Shown: positions 48,601-59,389 of the stretch, in pieces
Numbering within the stretch: the first letter of the stretch is position 1
Layout: the number at the start of each line of letters is the position of its first letter
Assembly: GCA_029582155.1 (NCBI GenBank)
Contig: CM055896.1
Span: 6,898,624-6,962,623 of the forward strand
Reading direction: 5' to 3'
DNA from: Panopea generosa
Taxonomy: Eukaryota > Mollusca > Bivalvia > Adapedonta > Hiatellidae
DNA: 64,000 nucleotides
Notes under the pieces: generated by a model
Told to the model about the DNA's origin: nothing
The model's input: only the letters and a program-made list of their open reading frames with translations
The model's database searches: none
Program-made: the position numbers and the translations under genes

Positions 48601-51600
48601 AGCGTTCCCTCATTTTTATCAACTGCCAACGTTACCATGAAGATAAGGTTTGGAAACCATAAAGTGTCGTGCTTTAATTTTGATTTGTAACTAAACAACA
48701 TTTTGTCCACTTCATCGCTTTGAGATAGAAACAGTATATTTGTCATTTCCCACTTCACCATATCAACTCTTTAACTAATTTACTATATAAGTATGTGCAT
48801 GGTTTGTCACAATTGTAATATATAAACAATTAGGGAAAAGGAGCATTTTTTACAAATAGTTTCATTTGTTTTTGTATATTATTATACACACATAATAATC
48901 ATAAACACATTGAATAAGTCGACTTAACCTAATTGGTATATATAATTGATACAAATATAAATTCATTGGATGATTCTTATATAATCCGAACTATTCAGTG
49001 AAACATAACAGAATACAATATGCATCAGAACCGACACTTTTGAAGCAGTACCAAAACAGCAGTTTGATTCTTCTGCTACTGAGCTTACAGCTTAAATACA
49101 TCTTAACAGCCAAATAAATGTCACGTGGGTTGACATTTATTTCTATTACAAAAACATAAGAGCATCTAAAACGTTTTGCGATATAATCATAAAAAGACGT
49201 TCTTAATTTCTGCAGGTATGTGTTTTAATATACATTTATAACAAGCAATTTAATTATTTAAAAATCGACTTATTCATTTATCCTTGGTGGCTTTTTAGAT
49301 ATGGTAATCGGATCATTATCTTGGGTTAATCCGATAATGATTATTTTCTAGTACTCATAGATATATACAGAATGTATATATAAAACATAAATACAGGCGT
49401 GTATTTTCAGGATTTTTGTATTGGGATTTTCCTGCGACAGACATGGAATGATAGTCGACTGGCTTATGGAAGCACGTATAACTGGAGGACGCTAGAATTG
49501 GATACCCGCACAATGGATAAAATCTGGGTGCCTGACCTATTTTTATCCAATGCAAAGAGAGCACACGTTCACATTGTTACAGTTCCAAACAAACTAATGC
49601 ACGTGCAAACAACTGGACGCATCCAATACAGTTTACGGTAAACCCCACAGGGTACAGGCGTACTATTTAGTTGACAAAAACGAGTATAAAGGTTATGTAA
49701 ATAACCCTATGTTTCTCAATGCTGATTCAAGTGGGAATATATCAGTTACTTGCGGAGATAGGAGGGGTCGAATACTGATTAACCGTCCAGGATCTCAAGA
49801 ATCATTTGTTAGGTTAATCTTTTATGACTTATCAGTCACATTTATCGCAATATTTATCAATATTTAAAATATTACATTAAGATAATTGGTGACAATATTC
49901 CCCTTGTCACAATCCAGTTGAACACCAGAAGAAATCGTAAACTAATTCAAGGTATTGCGAACACTTTTATTCAATTGTTAATTACTAATAATAACTTTTA
50001 ACTCTAATTTTAACGATTATTTTAGTATGTGTTTCTGTATATCGTGCTACCATTTGCCATTTTTAATCAACACAATCTAAGTGGTTTGGTTAAAATATGA
50101 AATATTTTTTAAACAAAAAGCTGAACTCTTGTATACGTAATGTTGTTTGTATATGCTATTAGACTTTCAGCCACCATACATTGTGACATGGACCTGCGAA
50201 AATATCCACTGGACTCTCAGACCTGTAATGTTATGATGGAGAGTTGTAAGTATATAAAGAGCTTTACCTTGGGAGTTATTGTGCATGCGACAAAAATAGT
50301 ATTATCAAAATAACCATCTTTTTGTAACTTTTATTTCATTATAATAGTTTAATATCATCTGATGTAAAGATGCAAATGATGATAGAGTATTTAAAATATT
50401 CCATATTTGTAAATTAAGGGCAAATTTTCAAGGTCCTTTAGTAATTTTTTTTTATATTTTGTGATTGATATCAAATAAGTTATCCAATGAATATATATAT
50501 ACATGTACCATATTGTTTCAGTTTGTACTAACATTCAATTTTTTTATTTACAAGCACAGTTTGTTCTTTATTATGTTTGAGAAAAAAATCTTCAAACCAA
50601 CCATCTGCCTTGGCAACACAAGATAGGTCAATACCTACCTAGGTTAAATTAACCGATGGGTCTAACTTTACAGTAATCTTCCATTACATTTAGCAACGTC
50701 AGAGGAGCTCAATGGTGGAACACCAAAAACATTAAATTAAAAAAAAATAAGCCCTTTAAGTCATATGATGTAGTAAATTGTATCATATCTTAAATAAAAT
50801 TACGTTTTGTATTGCATATAACTATATGGTATTGTATAACACTATAAATTGTACAGCAGTTGAGAATAAAATCGTAGAACATATATTAATGTTAACCATA
50901 CACTTATAATTTTGGTGAAATATACTAACCATATAAAGAGCATAGTGAAAATATGTGTCATTATACTTATGTAAGACTGTGATACGACAAAATTAAAACA
51001 ATATAGCACGTTTTAAGCCGGGCCGATGGCGCGCCTGACTTTCAATCAAGTTATCAGCAGTTACTTGCGGACTGGCGCGCCTGACAATTAATCAAGTTAT
51101 CAGCAGTTACTTGCAGAGTGGTGGTCTGACTATCGAAGTTATCAGCAGTTACTTGCGGAGTGGTGCGTCTGACTATCAATCAAGTTATAAGCAGTCACTT
51201 GCGGACTGGCGCGTCTGACTATCAATCAAGTTATTGCAGTTACTTGCGGAGTTGCGCGTCTGACTATCAATCAAGTTATCAGCAGTTACTTGCGGAGTGG
51301 CGCGTCTGACTATAAATCAATTTATCAGCAGTTACTTGCGGAGTGGCGCGTCTGACTATCAATCAAGTAATCAGCAGTTACTTGCGGAGTGGCGCGTCTG
51401 ACTATCAATCAAGTTATCAGCAGTTTCTTGCGGAGTGGCGCGTCAGACTATCAATCAAGTTATAAGCAGTTACTTGCGGAGTGGCGCGTCTGACTATCAA
51501 TCAAGTTATCAGCAGTTACTTGCGGAGTGGCGCGTCTGACTATCAATCAAGTTATCAGCAGTTACTTGCGGAGATTGAGTACTAGTTAACCTTCAATATT

Positions 51601-54600
51601 CCAGGAAATAGTTATTATGTTAACTGATTGTCCTCGGTGGCATAAAAATCGCGTTAAATATTCACATTAAGTAACACGTTTTAATGATGTACAGAGACTG
51701 TGTAGTCACACAAATAATATGATTGAAATTGTTTTTGAATCATACTAAACCTTAAACAATACATATTATAATTGACATATTTATTGATATACCTGTTGAC
51801 AACTATCTATCTTCTTTTCTCATGATGTAAAGACGGTTACAGCACAGATAATATGATATTTGAATGGCACCATGTTCCATTTATCATTCACGAAAAAGTG
51901 ACGTTAACACAGTTTGAGCTTGGGGAGATCACGACAATGCGCTGTGACCAAACATATAATGGCGGTGAGAACAGATTTAAACTTCCTTTTCGACAATTAT
52001 CTTAATTCAATTTTTAAGAAAACGAGTTGTTACTTTATGCTTATTGATGAATTATAGATATTTCTCAGTGGATTATTTATGGTAATACATTACGAAATTA
52101 TGAAAAAAACATTTTTGACCTTGCATATTAATTTGATATTATTTTTTTTTTATATTTTATTTATCTAACGGCAAATAGAAAGATCAAAATAAACAAATAA
52201 ATTATGTAAATGCATAAAAGAAAAAGAAAATTTGTTTGTTTTGTTGCAAGACCAGTTGATATTTCATCTCGTGTTAACCAAAAATGATAATAATTATATT
52301 CTCTCTTGTGAAAAGCCACTTGTTAGAATAAGAATGTTGGTGATCACTTGAAAAGATATAATTCGATCTTACAACTAAACAAACAACAAATATCCTCTTT
52401 ATCATACAGGTATATCAAACGTAGTTGCATTCATGAAGTATCAAATTTTCAAACATCGTTTCAGTGAATTACACTTGCATAATGCTAGAATTCGAGTTGA
52501 TCCGCCGTTTTGGCTACTTCATGACACAGATGTACATTCCAAGTATTCTGATTGTCGCCCTTTCCTGGTTGTCCTTCTGGCTTGATATAGACGCAGTCCC
52601 AGCCCGTATCTCAATCGGCATACTAACCGTGCTAACAACGACAACGCAGAGTGCAGGTGCCCGTGTTGCACTACCGAGAGTATCATATATCAAAGGTGCG
52701 TTAAATTGTTTCCAAAACCGAGATTTTATATGCTTTTACGAAATATATACAAGTATGATTTTATCAACAACCGTAAAATGTTATTTATTACTTTGGTCAG
52801 TTTAGATATCTCATATCCATGTTTCAAACCAAGATGACCTTTATCGTTTATTTGATGGTTTGAACAAGTTTACTCTGTAAACACTGATACACTATTCATT
52901 CAGTATGTTTTCGCATTAAGGGTACGGCTTGCCGTAAGTACAATTTACTTTGAACATATCTATGTCACCCAATTTCACTTTAAGTTCGATTGAAACCACT
53001 GAAAATCGAATTATAGTTAAGATAAATTTGTAAAGTTTAGTCAAATGATGTTAAATAAACAGTAACGTACTATCATATCGTATTAACAAGTAACTACAAT
53101 AACGTTATGACTTTCACCAATTGTTTGATTAAATCTTATAAACGAATAATATTATTTGTTGTGATTTTCATCCTATCACTACAGGTATTGATGTTTGGAT
53201 GGCAACCTGCTTGTTCTTTGTGTTTGCTGCTTTAATTGAGTTTGCTTATGTAAATGTCTTATCACGAGCGGAACAGGGAAGACAAAGTTCCATTAATAAT
53301 GGAGAATCATCATTTTCAAACGGTTTAAAAAATCGTGATTCAAAGGTAAAGTGAAAGCATAGTTAAGTTCAAATGTTTTTGGAAAAAATGTGTAGGCTTA
53401 ATATAAAGTGTCTTTGCTTTGGTCGCTCACTCATTTCGGGTATGGTTTCTAGATTATGTATTTGCATATGCTCTGCAAACGTAGCAAAGGTTATAAATAT
53501 ATGTACTAATTGATGCAAATTACAATGAAAACACATACAACAACCTATAAAAGTAAATAAATACAAGTCTCGTTTTTGTGGAGTTTATGGGATTCATGAG
53601 AGAAATTAAATATCGAACACCACTTGAAAACGCCCACCTGCATCGGCTTATGTGGTCTTCTAGTGTTTGACATTACTGAAGGATCTATACGTTTTCAATC
53701 ATCAAAAACATAGTCAATGAGCACCGTGATTCCAAAGAAGCGGAAGGAAGACAAAACTTGTTTAATATACTAGGCGATTAGTTACGACTCTCATTAACTA
53801 CGTTATTCCTTTAAAGGAAAAACACCTATTTATAACCTTGTGACTTACTAAAAACTGATACCCGCTGGGGAGGGTAACAGTACATTTCGATGAATTAGGA
53901 GTAAGAGCTGTTACCCGCTGACATATGGGAATGTTACACTATTGTATTACACGAGGAATAATGGAATGCAATGCAATTTTGTATCCCGGTATGAAAATCT
54001 TATTCGAGAGAAAAATAATGTATTTGTGTGTTCCTATTTTAAGGGAAGTATATTAGGAAAAAAACGAAAAAAAAATGTCTTTAAATTTATTTTTAAAAAG
54101 GATAAAAAGCATCTTCATCTTCAATGGTCTGTTATTTTAAAGCCCCCAAAACTTTACAAAATCGATATTCAACTTTGAATGGTAAACTTGAATCGAAATT
54201 CTCATTCTAAAAGTAGAAATCACTTATATACTGATTGACAACCTTAACATCGTCATTCGGACTCTTTCTAAGTTGAAATTGAATCAAAGCTAAATCATGT
54301 CTCCCATTTGTTACGTCACAAAATAGGTTGCAAATATATTTTAGTTAACCTAGACACGTAGCCAATGTAAGGAAAATCCCTTTTCGATATATTATGTTGA
54401 CATGTATAAATATATATCTTTTTGGCTATACAGTGTCAGTCAGTGTATATAGACGTGATATATTGGAATAAAAATGTTTTAACCAATTTTAAAATTTTGA
54501 AAAATCCTGATATATTCATTTTAAGCATGAAAATAATTACTTATATTTAAATTCAATTTTGTACTTCAGAACATTTACGCTTCAAAGAATTCAACATTTA

Positions 54601-54716
54601 GCATGTTTGCACAGAGCAGAAAAAAGGCGCGTACAGTGGACAGGGTGGCAAGAGTTGCATTTCCTGCCGTGTTTATTATTTTCAATGTAACTTATTGGTG
54701 CGTTTATACATTATGA
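39552..54716 (+). CDS. Channel gene B: glycine-receptor-type Cys-loop anion channel subunit, complete
   Basis: Nine coding exons (39552-39694, 42008-42072, 48424-48491, 49411-49637, 50163-50245, 51833-51964, 52465-52695, 53185-53345, 54570-54716) total 1257 bp and splice in frame to 418 residues. In order: signal peptide 1-20; variable N-terminus; [13 protein letters not shown] (about 52-64); loop D FLRQTW 99-104; Cys-loop C175-C189; loop C disulfide pair C233-C244; M1 257-279; PAR 285-287; M2 to R306; M3 319-341; short cytoplasmic loop; M4 400-417. It should be a plasma-membrane chloride channel subunit. Differences from glycine receptor alpha: M2 6' is Leu293; loop B is Tyr-Gly-Tyr; a sequon N241-Y-T lies inside loop C. 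Glycine as ligand is not proven; a related inhibitory ligand is possible. Confidence 0.95.
39695..42007. other. Gene B intron 1
   Basis: 2.3 kb with nothing recognised except a weak tRNA-head-like stretch at 41850-41930 (gcatggtgttgtagtaac, gggctcgtatctc), possibly an old SINE relic. Confidence 0.35.
42008..42072 (+). CDS. Gene B exon 2
   Basis: 65 bp, acceptor ctcttcag, donor gtaaac. Encodes [20 protein letters not shown] plus E, the conserved N-terminal helix and GYDxRxxP motif of Cys-loop subunits. Ends in phase 1 with G, which combines with AC of exon 3 to give Asp. Confidence 0.92.
42073..43650. other. Gene B intron 2, left part
   Basis: No exon. 42190-42320 and 42830-43130 are the source of matching blocks in copy C. 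Confidence 0.5.
43651..43857. mobile_element. Possible pogo/Tigger-like short element
   Basis: The left end cagtagaactttgtttgtcc gaaca resembles the CAGTAGAACC-type inverted-repeat ends of pogo/Tigger transposons. The interior is rich in ctcgaa and ttcgaa motifs, and the right side carries ggttcgagcgttcgaag. Terminal repeats are imperfect and no transposase is present. The 108-codon open frame across it is not considered a gene. Confidence 0.35.
43875..44178. repeat. Two-copy tandem repeat (~140-165 bp) in gene B intron 2
   Basis: Copy 1 from 43875, copy 2 from 44012. Shared blocks: attatc.cctctaa, caatttaggt, atggaaacat, agtacatgttccagcca and ctat.tgccccttg. Confidence 0.85.
44179..45743. 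other. Gene B intron 2, middle
   Basis: No gene. 44190-44235 aligns with copy C. Otherwise AT-rich and unrecognised. Confidence 0.4.
45744..46000 (-). mobile_element. SINE, family 2 (-), head missing
   Basis: Matches 60175-60440 block by block: gtatggtgtttagtgtcg, tcaacaatttttcaa, gtgtctacttgagacagtat, tctgagcgccaag. It starts with a (GTT)n tail at the left and lacks the tRNA-like head that the 60-kb copy has on its right. Confidence 0.8.
46190..46460 (+). mobile_element. SINE, family 1 (+), diverged
   Basis: tRNA-like head (ggtggtattcgtaacgcgtc, then a B box gtgagttcgaattc), gtgatgattgg, body gtgacttgcagagatact, then tttagtactggttagctg and a tail aaaataagatgccaaatag. It lies in gene B intron 2. 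Confidence 0.65.
46481..46643. mobile_element. hAT-like MITE containing a 25-base C run
   Basis: The left end atggcggatctactc and the right end, reverse-complementing to caggggcagatccagg, form imperfect inverted repeats of the GGCGGATCC type common in non-autonomous hAT elements. C25 occupies 46509-46533. No clear 8-bp target duplication; class assigned by resemblance. Confidence 0.45.
46644..48070. other. Gene B intron 2, right part
   Basis: 46700-47390 is homologous to copy C 31060-31990. A short family-1 SINE body fragment lies at 47996-48031 (gttagtaactggaaactttc). No gene. Confidence 0.5.
48071..48292 (-). repeat. 57-bp tandem array of a tRNA-Leu-like half, four units
   Basis: Units start at 48071, 48128, 48185 and 48242; the last is diverged. 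Read on the minus strand, each contains gtggccgagtggtctaaagc gccgtctcaagatc, which matches the 5' half of a leucine tRNA including the D-arm/A box and a CAA-like anticodon region. There is no 3' half, so these are not tRNA genes but a SINE head or tRNA fragment multiplied in tandem. It ends about 130 bp before gene B exon 3. Confidence 0.9.
48424..48491 (+). CDS. Gene B exon 3
   Basis: 68 bp, acceptor tttcag, donor gtataa. Encodes [20 protein letters not shown], then Asn-Gly. Gene A and most relatives have Asn-Met here before Asp-Tyr, so Gly is unusual; a shifted donor would break the frame. Confidence 0.92.
48492..49410. other. Gene B intron 3
   Basis: 0.9 kb, no gene or repeat recognised. 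Confidence 0.4.
49411..49637 (+). CDS. Gene B exon 4
   Basis: 227 bp, acceptor attttcag, donor gtaaac. Encodes [20 protein letters not shown] through [13 protein letters not shown] to IQYSLR. Cys95 in the first strand has no partner in gene A. N105-D-S is a sequon shared with gene A. Confidence 0.95.
49700..49850 (+). mobile_element. SINE family 1 fragment (+) in gene B intron 4
   Basis: tgctgattcaagtgggaata, cagttacttgcggagatagg, tactgattaacc, then tttgttaggttaatc: the middle and 3' body of family 1 without the tRNA-like head. Confidence 0.7.
50163..50245 (+). CDS. Gene B exon 5 (Cys-loop)
   Basis: 83 bp, acceptor ctattag, donor gtaagt. Encodes [20 protein letters not shown] then C, with the 13-residue Cys-loop (C175 to C189), then NVMMES. 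Confidence 0.96.
50246..51014. other. Gene B intron 5, left part
   Basis: No gene or repeat recognised before the SINE-derived satellite. Confidence 0.4.
51015..51665 (+). repeat. SINE-derived 46-bp satellite inside a family-1 SINE
   Basis: Starts with a family-1 tRNA-like head (aagccgggccgatggcgcg cctgac) and ends with an ordinary family-1 3' end (ttccaggaaatag, ggcataaaaatcgcgttaaa). Between them lie 12 repeats of about 46 bp, gtggcgcgtctgactatcaa tcaagttatcagcagttact tgcgga. Each unit joins the head segment (gtctgactatcaatc) directly to the body segment (ttatcagcagttacttgcgg), skipping the B box and the intervening ~110 bp seen in full copies. The array therefore arose by deletion fusing the two parts and then tandem expansion. 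Confidence 0.92.
51833..51964 (+). CDS. Gene B exon 6 (loops B and C)
   Basis: 132 bp, acceptor gtaaag, donor gtgaga. Encodes [20 protein letters not shown] through [17 protein letters not shown]. The upstream polypyrimidine tract (tatcttcttttct) is good. Loop C cysteine C233 lies here. Confidence 0.94.
51965..52464. other. Gene B intron 6
   Basis: 500 bp, AT-rich, no gene or repeat recognised. Confidence 0.4.
52465..52695 (+). CDS. Gene B exon 7 (M1 and M2)
   Basis: 231 bp, acceptor gtttcag, donor gtgcgt. Begins VNYTC (sequon N241-Y-T inside loop C), then M1 ([18 protein letters not shown]) and [20 protein letters not shown]. 2' is Ser and 6' Leu (codon 52623-52625). Ends ALPRVSYIK. Confidence 0.97.
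52696..53184. other. Gene B intron 7
   Basis: 490 bp, no gene or repeat recognised. Confidence 0.4.
53185..53345 (+). CDS. Gene B exon 8 (M3 and cytoplasmic loop)
   Basis: 161 bp, acceptor ctacag, donor gtaaag. Encodes [20 protein letters not shown] (M3), then a Ser/Asn-rich loop ([17 protein letters not shown]) that differs most from gene A (basic there). Confidence 0.95.
53346..54569. other. Gene B intron 8
   Basis: 1.2 kb. Only a weak ~57-bp two-copy repeat around 53860-53940 (tacccgctg twice). No gene. Confidence 0.4.
54570..54716 (+). CDS. Gene B exon 9 (M4, stop)
   Basis: Acceptor acttcag. Encodes [32 protein letters not shown], then M4 ending YWCVYTL at TGA 54714-54716. The tail after M4 is almost absent, shorter than in gene A. 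Confidence 0.95.
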   Translation, partial: NIYASKNSTFSMFAQSRKKARTVDRVARVAFPAVFIIFNVTYWCVYTL

Positions 54717-54864
54717 AAAATCAGAAATTGACAAAATTGTCACCTACATAGTTTGGGTATAACTTCATGTGCAAAAGAACATGACTTAATATTGATGAAA
54801 ATCAGAGTTGTTCGCTGTTAAAGTAGAAAACAATTCTAAATTAAGTAACAATATAACTTGATTT

Positions 54865-54874
54865 AATAAATAAA
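54865..54874 (+). terminator. Probable polyadenylation signal of gene B
   Basis: Two overlapping AATAAA hexamers in aataaataaa, about 150 bp after the stop codon and about 60 bp before a SINE. Confidence 0.5.
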
Positions 54875-54929
54875 ATATGTGAAATGTTAGTTTCTCCTAT
54901 TTTATCATGCTCGATAGTCATGAAGTTCA

Positions 54930-55085
54930 GAGCTTATATGAACGGCTCTCGAGCCTGCTTCCTGTCTAGAACCAGTATCGAGTGTTGTTTTATGAGAGGC
55001 ATCGGTTTTAGCTGAGGATCGAACCCGCTTCCTATGGCGTGAGCGGCCAACACTCTATCCATTACACTACCGCCCTCGCTTGAAA
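54930..55085 (-). mobile_element. SINE, family 3 (-)
   Basis: Reverse complement of the 1911-2070 element. The left end atatgaacggctctcgag is body. The right end, on the minus strand, is a tRNA-like head (ggtagtgtaatggatagagt and gcgggttcgatcc). Confidence 0.85.
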
Positions 55086-55734
55086 TGTTCTTGATACAAT
55101 TACCATTAGTCACTATAGATACCGAGATTAACGTTGATGAAATTAGTTTAATTCAATCAACCTTTACATCATTATTTTATCGAGTGACACTTACTATTAA
55201 CGAGCCCGTCTAACGTGCAAATATCATTTCGGTATATCTATTGACATATCTTAAAGATAACTTACATATTATGTGTAAGCTGCATTCATACTTCGTTAGT
55301 GCACACTTTTTAGATCAAGAATTTGACGCATTATTTGTGTTATTTACTCAAACAAATACAATTGCATTGGCATATTTCATAAATACAACTGAAATACACT
55401 AAATGGTTAATAATTACTCTTGAAAGTAGAAAAACAAATTTTACTTTAAAAGATGAATGTAAAAATGAGGGAAATCAATGCAAATTTAGTGTTGCCAAAA
55501 CAGCAAATAATCAAATATTTTGTAATAAATTCTTAAGAGTATAAAAATAATGTGATATTTTCAGCCTCTTTTGTATTTAACATATATAGCATCTAGTTTG
55601 AACATCAATATCTGAGAAAAAAATCAGAATTTCATCCATCAAAATTCTGTTTTGAAATTTAACCATCAATATTATTGGGATATTCCAAAATGCACTCAAC
55701 TAAATTTGAAATACTTCTATTATTCGCTAGACTA
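55086..55734. other. Gene-free stretch
   Basis: No gene or repeat recognised. Confidence 0.35.
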
Positions 55735-55950
55735 TCTCAGAACCTGATGTTTTCCGAATCAGGTCTATTAACCCCCAATGAAAAAGAAAGGAATTCTATG
55801 CCTATCCGACAATTCATAGCAATTGAACGCTTACTAAACTGAAGCAAATGACCAATCAAAGCGCTCAAATGTTGCTTTCCCAACATTGCTAGTTAACGGA
55901 CCCAATCGGGAGAGCTGGGTTAGTATTACAGACTACTTATTCACTACAAA
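55735..55950 (-). repeat. Dispersed repeat, mate of the gene A intron 3 copy
   Basis: The reverse complement reads agctctcccgattgggtcc, tagcaatgttgggaaagc, ttgattggtca, which follows 8348-8590 in order. Confidence 0.75.
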
Positions 55951-56340
55951 GATTGTTAAACTGATACAAATTTTATGTTTTTACTCAAACTGAAAATCAG
56001 AATATTGTGTAAATACATAATAGTTAATCATAATTAATTTAATAATACACATAACCAAATAAACGTATGATATTGACTTATTTATTTTTAACACACACAC
56101 AACCTTGTAGTTATGCAATACGAGTATGTACATGTACATCCGAGGTATGTTCCATAAATAATGGTATTGTTACTTGAATATTATAATCATTTTTGATCAA
56201 TTTCGTTTGCGATTTCCTTCAAGATAACCCACTTTAGCTGAAACACACGGTTTTTTTTATCGCGCAATGCAAGTTTGAAAATATTTTTCATATTCTTGAA
56301 CAGGTATACTTTTATATATGTTGTTATGTTTTGCTTTCTG

Positions 56341-56348
56341 CACACACG

Positions 56349-56411
<63 letters not shown>

Positions 56412-56430
56412 TTATATATATATATATATA
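56341..56430. repeat. (CA)n(TA)n microsatellite
   Basis: CA repeat 56341-56398 with two CG interruptions at the left, followed by TA repeat to about 56430. The CVCV-type open frame across it is an artefact. Confidence 0.97.
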
Positions 56431-57042
56431 TTTGACATAACGTATTAGTTTGCATGTGAATATGTTTATTGTTTAATAGAATATATGCCAATGAGAAATA
56501 TATTACACTATTAAGAAATCTAAAACTTTAAGAAGTCTTTATGTTTTTGAATCTCAAAATAAAGTTAAGTATATTAAAAAATATAGAAAAACAAGGTTAT
56601 CCTTAAGCAAAGAGTAACTACAGCAGATTTTCAATGGCTTTTCTATTGGCTTTCGGTAAACACTATAAATTAATACACAGAAACATGTGTTTAGAACACC
56701 AATCCGGTAAATAGATATCTCTTTAATAAATATAAGCACACAAAAAGTAAACCCAATAAGTAAACCCAATATAATAAAAGTATTGCACTCTAATATAGTT
56801 TCTATTAAATGAACACACCAAAGTACTTATTCAATATTTAATAAGGTTCGTCACCAAGCCAACCATTATAAACTCAAGAGCGAAATATCTCCTTAAGTAA
56901 TTAGAAAACATATACTATCATCTGCAACGTCAAGCAATTTTTTATTCTATTTTTATTATTATTATCTTTTGATTTAATTAAAAGTTCCTTAAAAGAAATA
57001 AGCTCATTTTATGGTTTATTTTTTTTTTGAGACTCTGGTGTG
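56431..57042. other. Gene-free stretch
   Basis: No gene or repeat recognised. Confidence 0.35.
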
Positions 57043-57610
57043 TCCCTTCAATATCAATATATATGGAGATGATTGGTTGTGAACAACCAGACATAAATGT
57101 ACAGGCCAGACTTCGGCGAGCGCGCCTAGCTACAATGCAAACCATAGACATAATATCAAGGCATCTACTAGACCCATATATTTGGTGTCAACTATGACTT
57201 ATATACTATGTTTTTTACATGCAACACATCTGGACTGGACGGACAATTTACATACATTAACTGATATATATATATGAGTAGGATCCTGTTAAGGATTCAT
57301 GAATATAAAGGACATACATAGAAACCCGTTCGATCATGAAAATACAGTGAAATCATATGTAATAATTTCATAAAGGGAGATTAATAAAATCACAACAAGG
57401 GAAGTTCCGATTTTGGGAGCTTTCAGATGCACATTCTCAATATATGATATATATGTGGAGATAATTATTTGTGAACAACAGACATAAATGTACAGGCCAA
57501 TGTACGCCTAGCTACATGCAAATCATCAACACAATATCAAGGCATTTACTAAACGAGTATATTTGGTGTCTACTATGGTTTTACATGCAACACATCGTGT
57601 GACTGGTTTC
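57043..57610. repeat. Two-copy direct repeat, ~385 bp apart
   Basis: 57043-57240 and 57430-57607 share gacataaatgtacaggcca, gcctagctac, atatcaaggcat, atatttggtgtc and ttttacatgcaacacatc. The second copy has small deletions. No frame is shared. Confidence 0.85.
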
Positions 57611-59389
57611 TATGTCTGTCTGCATGAGTTTTTCCAAAATGTATTTGCTAGACGCAGTTTCAAAAGGATCTCCAACTGGCAAAAGTTTGAAATACTAGTG
57701 AGGAGCTTGTGATTTCATGCACCTTACATTGTAAACAATACATATGTATCTGTATTTATACACTCTCCGCAGGCTTGAGGCAGATATTTTTATGGTTTAT
57801 TTTAGCATACTGTACCATAACTGACTGCTGTTTGTACATTAGAAACTTCGACATTACTCTCTACCCTGGCAAAAAAGTTGGGCTTTTTAATGCTCCAAGA
57901 AACTAAATTAAATGATACTGTGAGGACACTTATTTTCCAATTAATACTGACCTTTGACATTTTACTTTCATGATTTAAATACCAATCATAGGAGCAAGGT
58001 AGTTTTGGCAGAGTTATATTACAACTTACAAGATACAAAGATACTTTAATGTTTATCATATTTAGGCCTGGTGTACGTCAGTGTCTATATCAGCACACCT
58101 TTAAGTCATTGGCCTGCATGCTTTAGTCCAAGTGCCAATTACGTAATAGGTGTACCAATACAGGTGTCCAAATGGCCGAACATATTGACGAAGATGAATG
58201 ATCGAGTGCAAGATACAATATTACGGACAATAATTTTTTGTTGTTGACATTTTTGTGTTGGTAAACATTGCCACTTATATATTATGCATCATATAACATG
58301 ATTTCATAATGTGAGAATAGAAGTACGGTACAATTCGTACCAAACGTTCTCAGACGCCAGTTTGTGCCAACATGATTGCATACTATTTGATATACGATAG
58401 CAAATGACATACATTTCAGTCAAACAGGTATCATTTACACTCATGTAATAGCAATTTATATCAACGCGGGCTAAATACAACGCAAAACCATGACATTTTG
58501 TTGTCTGATAAATCTTCCTTGTTGATAAAGCCCCGCATTATTACGTAGAATAAAACATAATGATATATCATAAAAGGTATATAACACCGGCAAACATGGT
58601 CATAAACCATGCTCTGGTATTCTCCCTTTGATACACTTATACATTGCAACAATAGAAGTAAACTGGATAACGTTAAATACTGAAACATTATTCAACATAT
58701 CTGAGAATAAAAATATCCAATAAATTATAATAGATAAATGGCAGGATAATACAGATTTCATCAGAACCTTTACACGCATCCTAAAATAAATTAAGATATA
58801 TTTACGTATTTCATATTTATCTTAACAATTACATACGTCATCCTCAACGTATCTCATGGTAGAACAAGTACAAAGCGTATGTGTTGATAGAATCAACTGC
58901 TCAAGAACACAAAACATGGTTCTTGTTTGGTGTAGTTTCAACGCTTCTTTGGCATTTTGGAGAGAAAACCCGTTTATCGTTTTTATGAGATCTAGTAAAT
59001 GTGTATATGCATAGAATGTATGCTAAGGGATGTAACTTCATTACCTACTTGCTTAAATACTAGGATTAATCACCTTGCATATATTGTAACAATGACCTTA
59101 TCTATGTAAATGTTATATTTATAACAGCTATCGATTTTGTTTGTGGGTTATATTTTTTTATTCATTTCTGAATAAACGTAAAATTTCAGCTTTGTGTAGT
59201 TTTGTTTATTTTAAATTCGCTCAGAAGTAGTGTGTTACCTCTAGAAGGCTGGGTCTAAATTTAACATACATCGTTGTTAAAATTCATAAACAATTTTCTT
59301 TTGTTTGAATTGAGTTCAATGCGGTTTACAGTACACTGTGTTCAGTCTAAATTTAGATTAAACTAATATAATTTAGCTTAATTGTGAAG
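57611..59389. other. Gene-free stretch
   Basis: No supported gene. Several short frames exist, but none has protein-like composition or splice context. Confidence 0.35.

Noticed and set aside
56187-56399. 70-codon minus frame starting with CVCV repeats
   Set aside because: It is the CA microsatellite translated.
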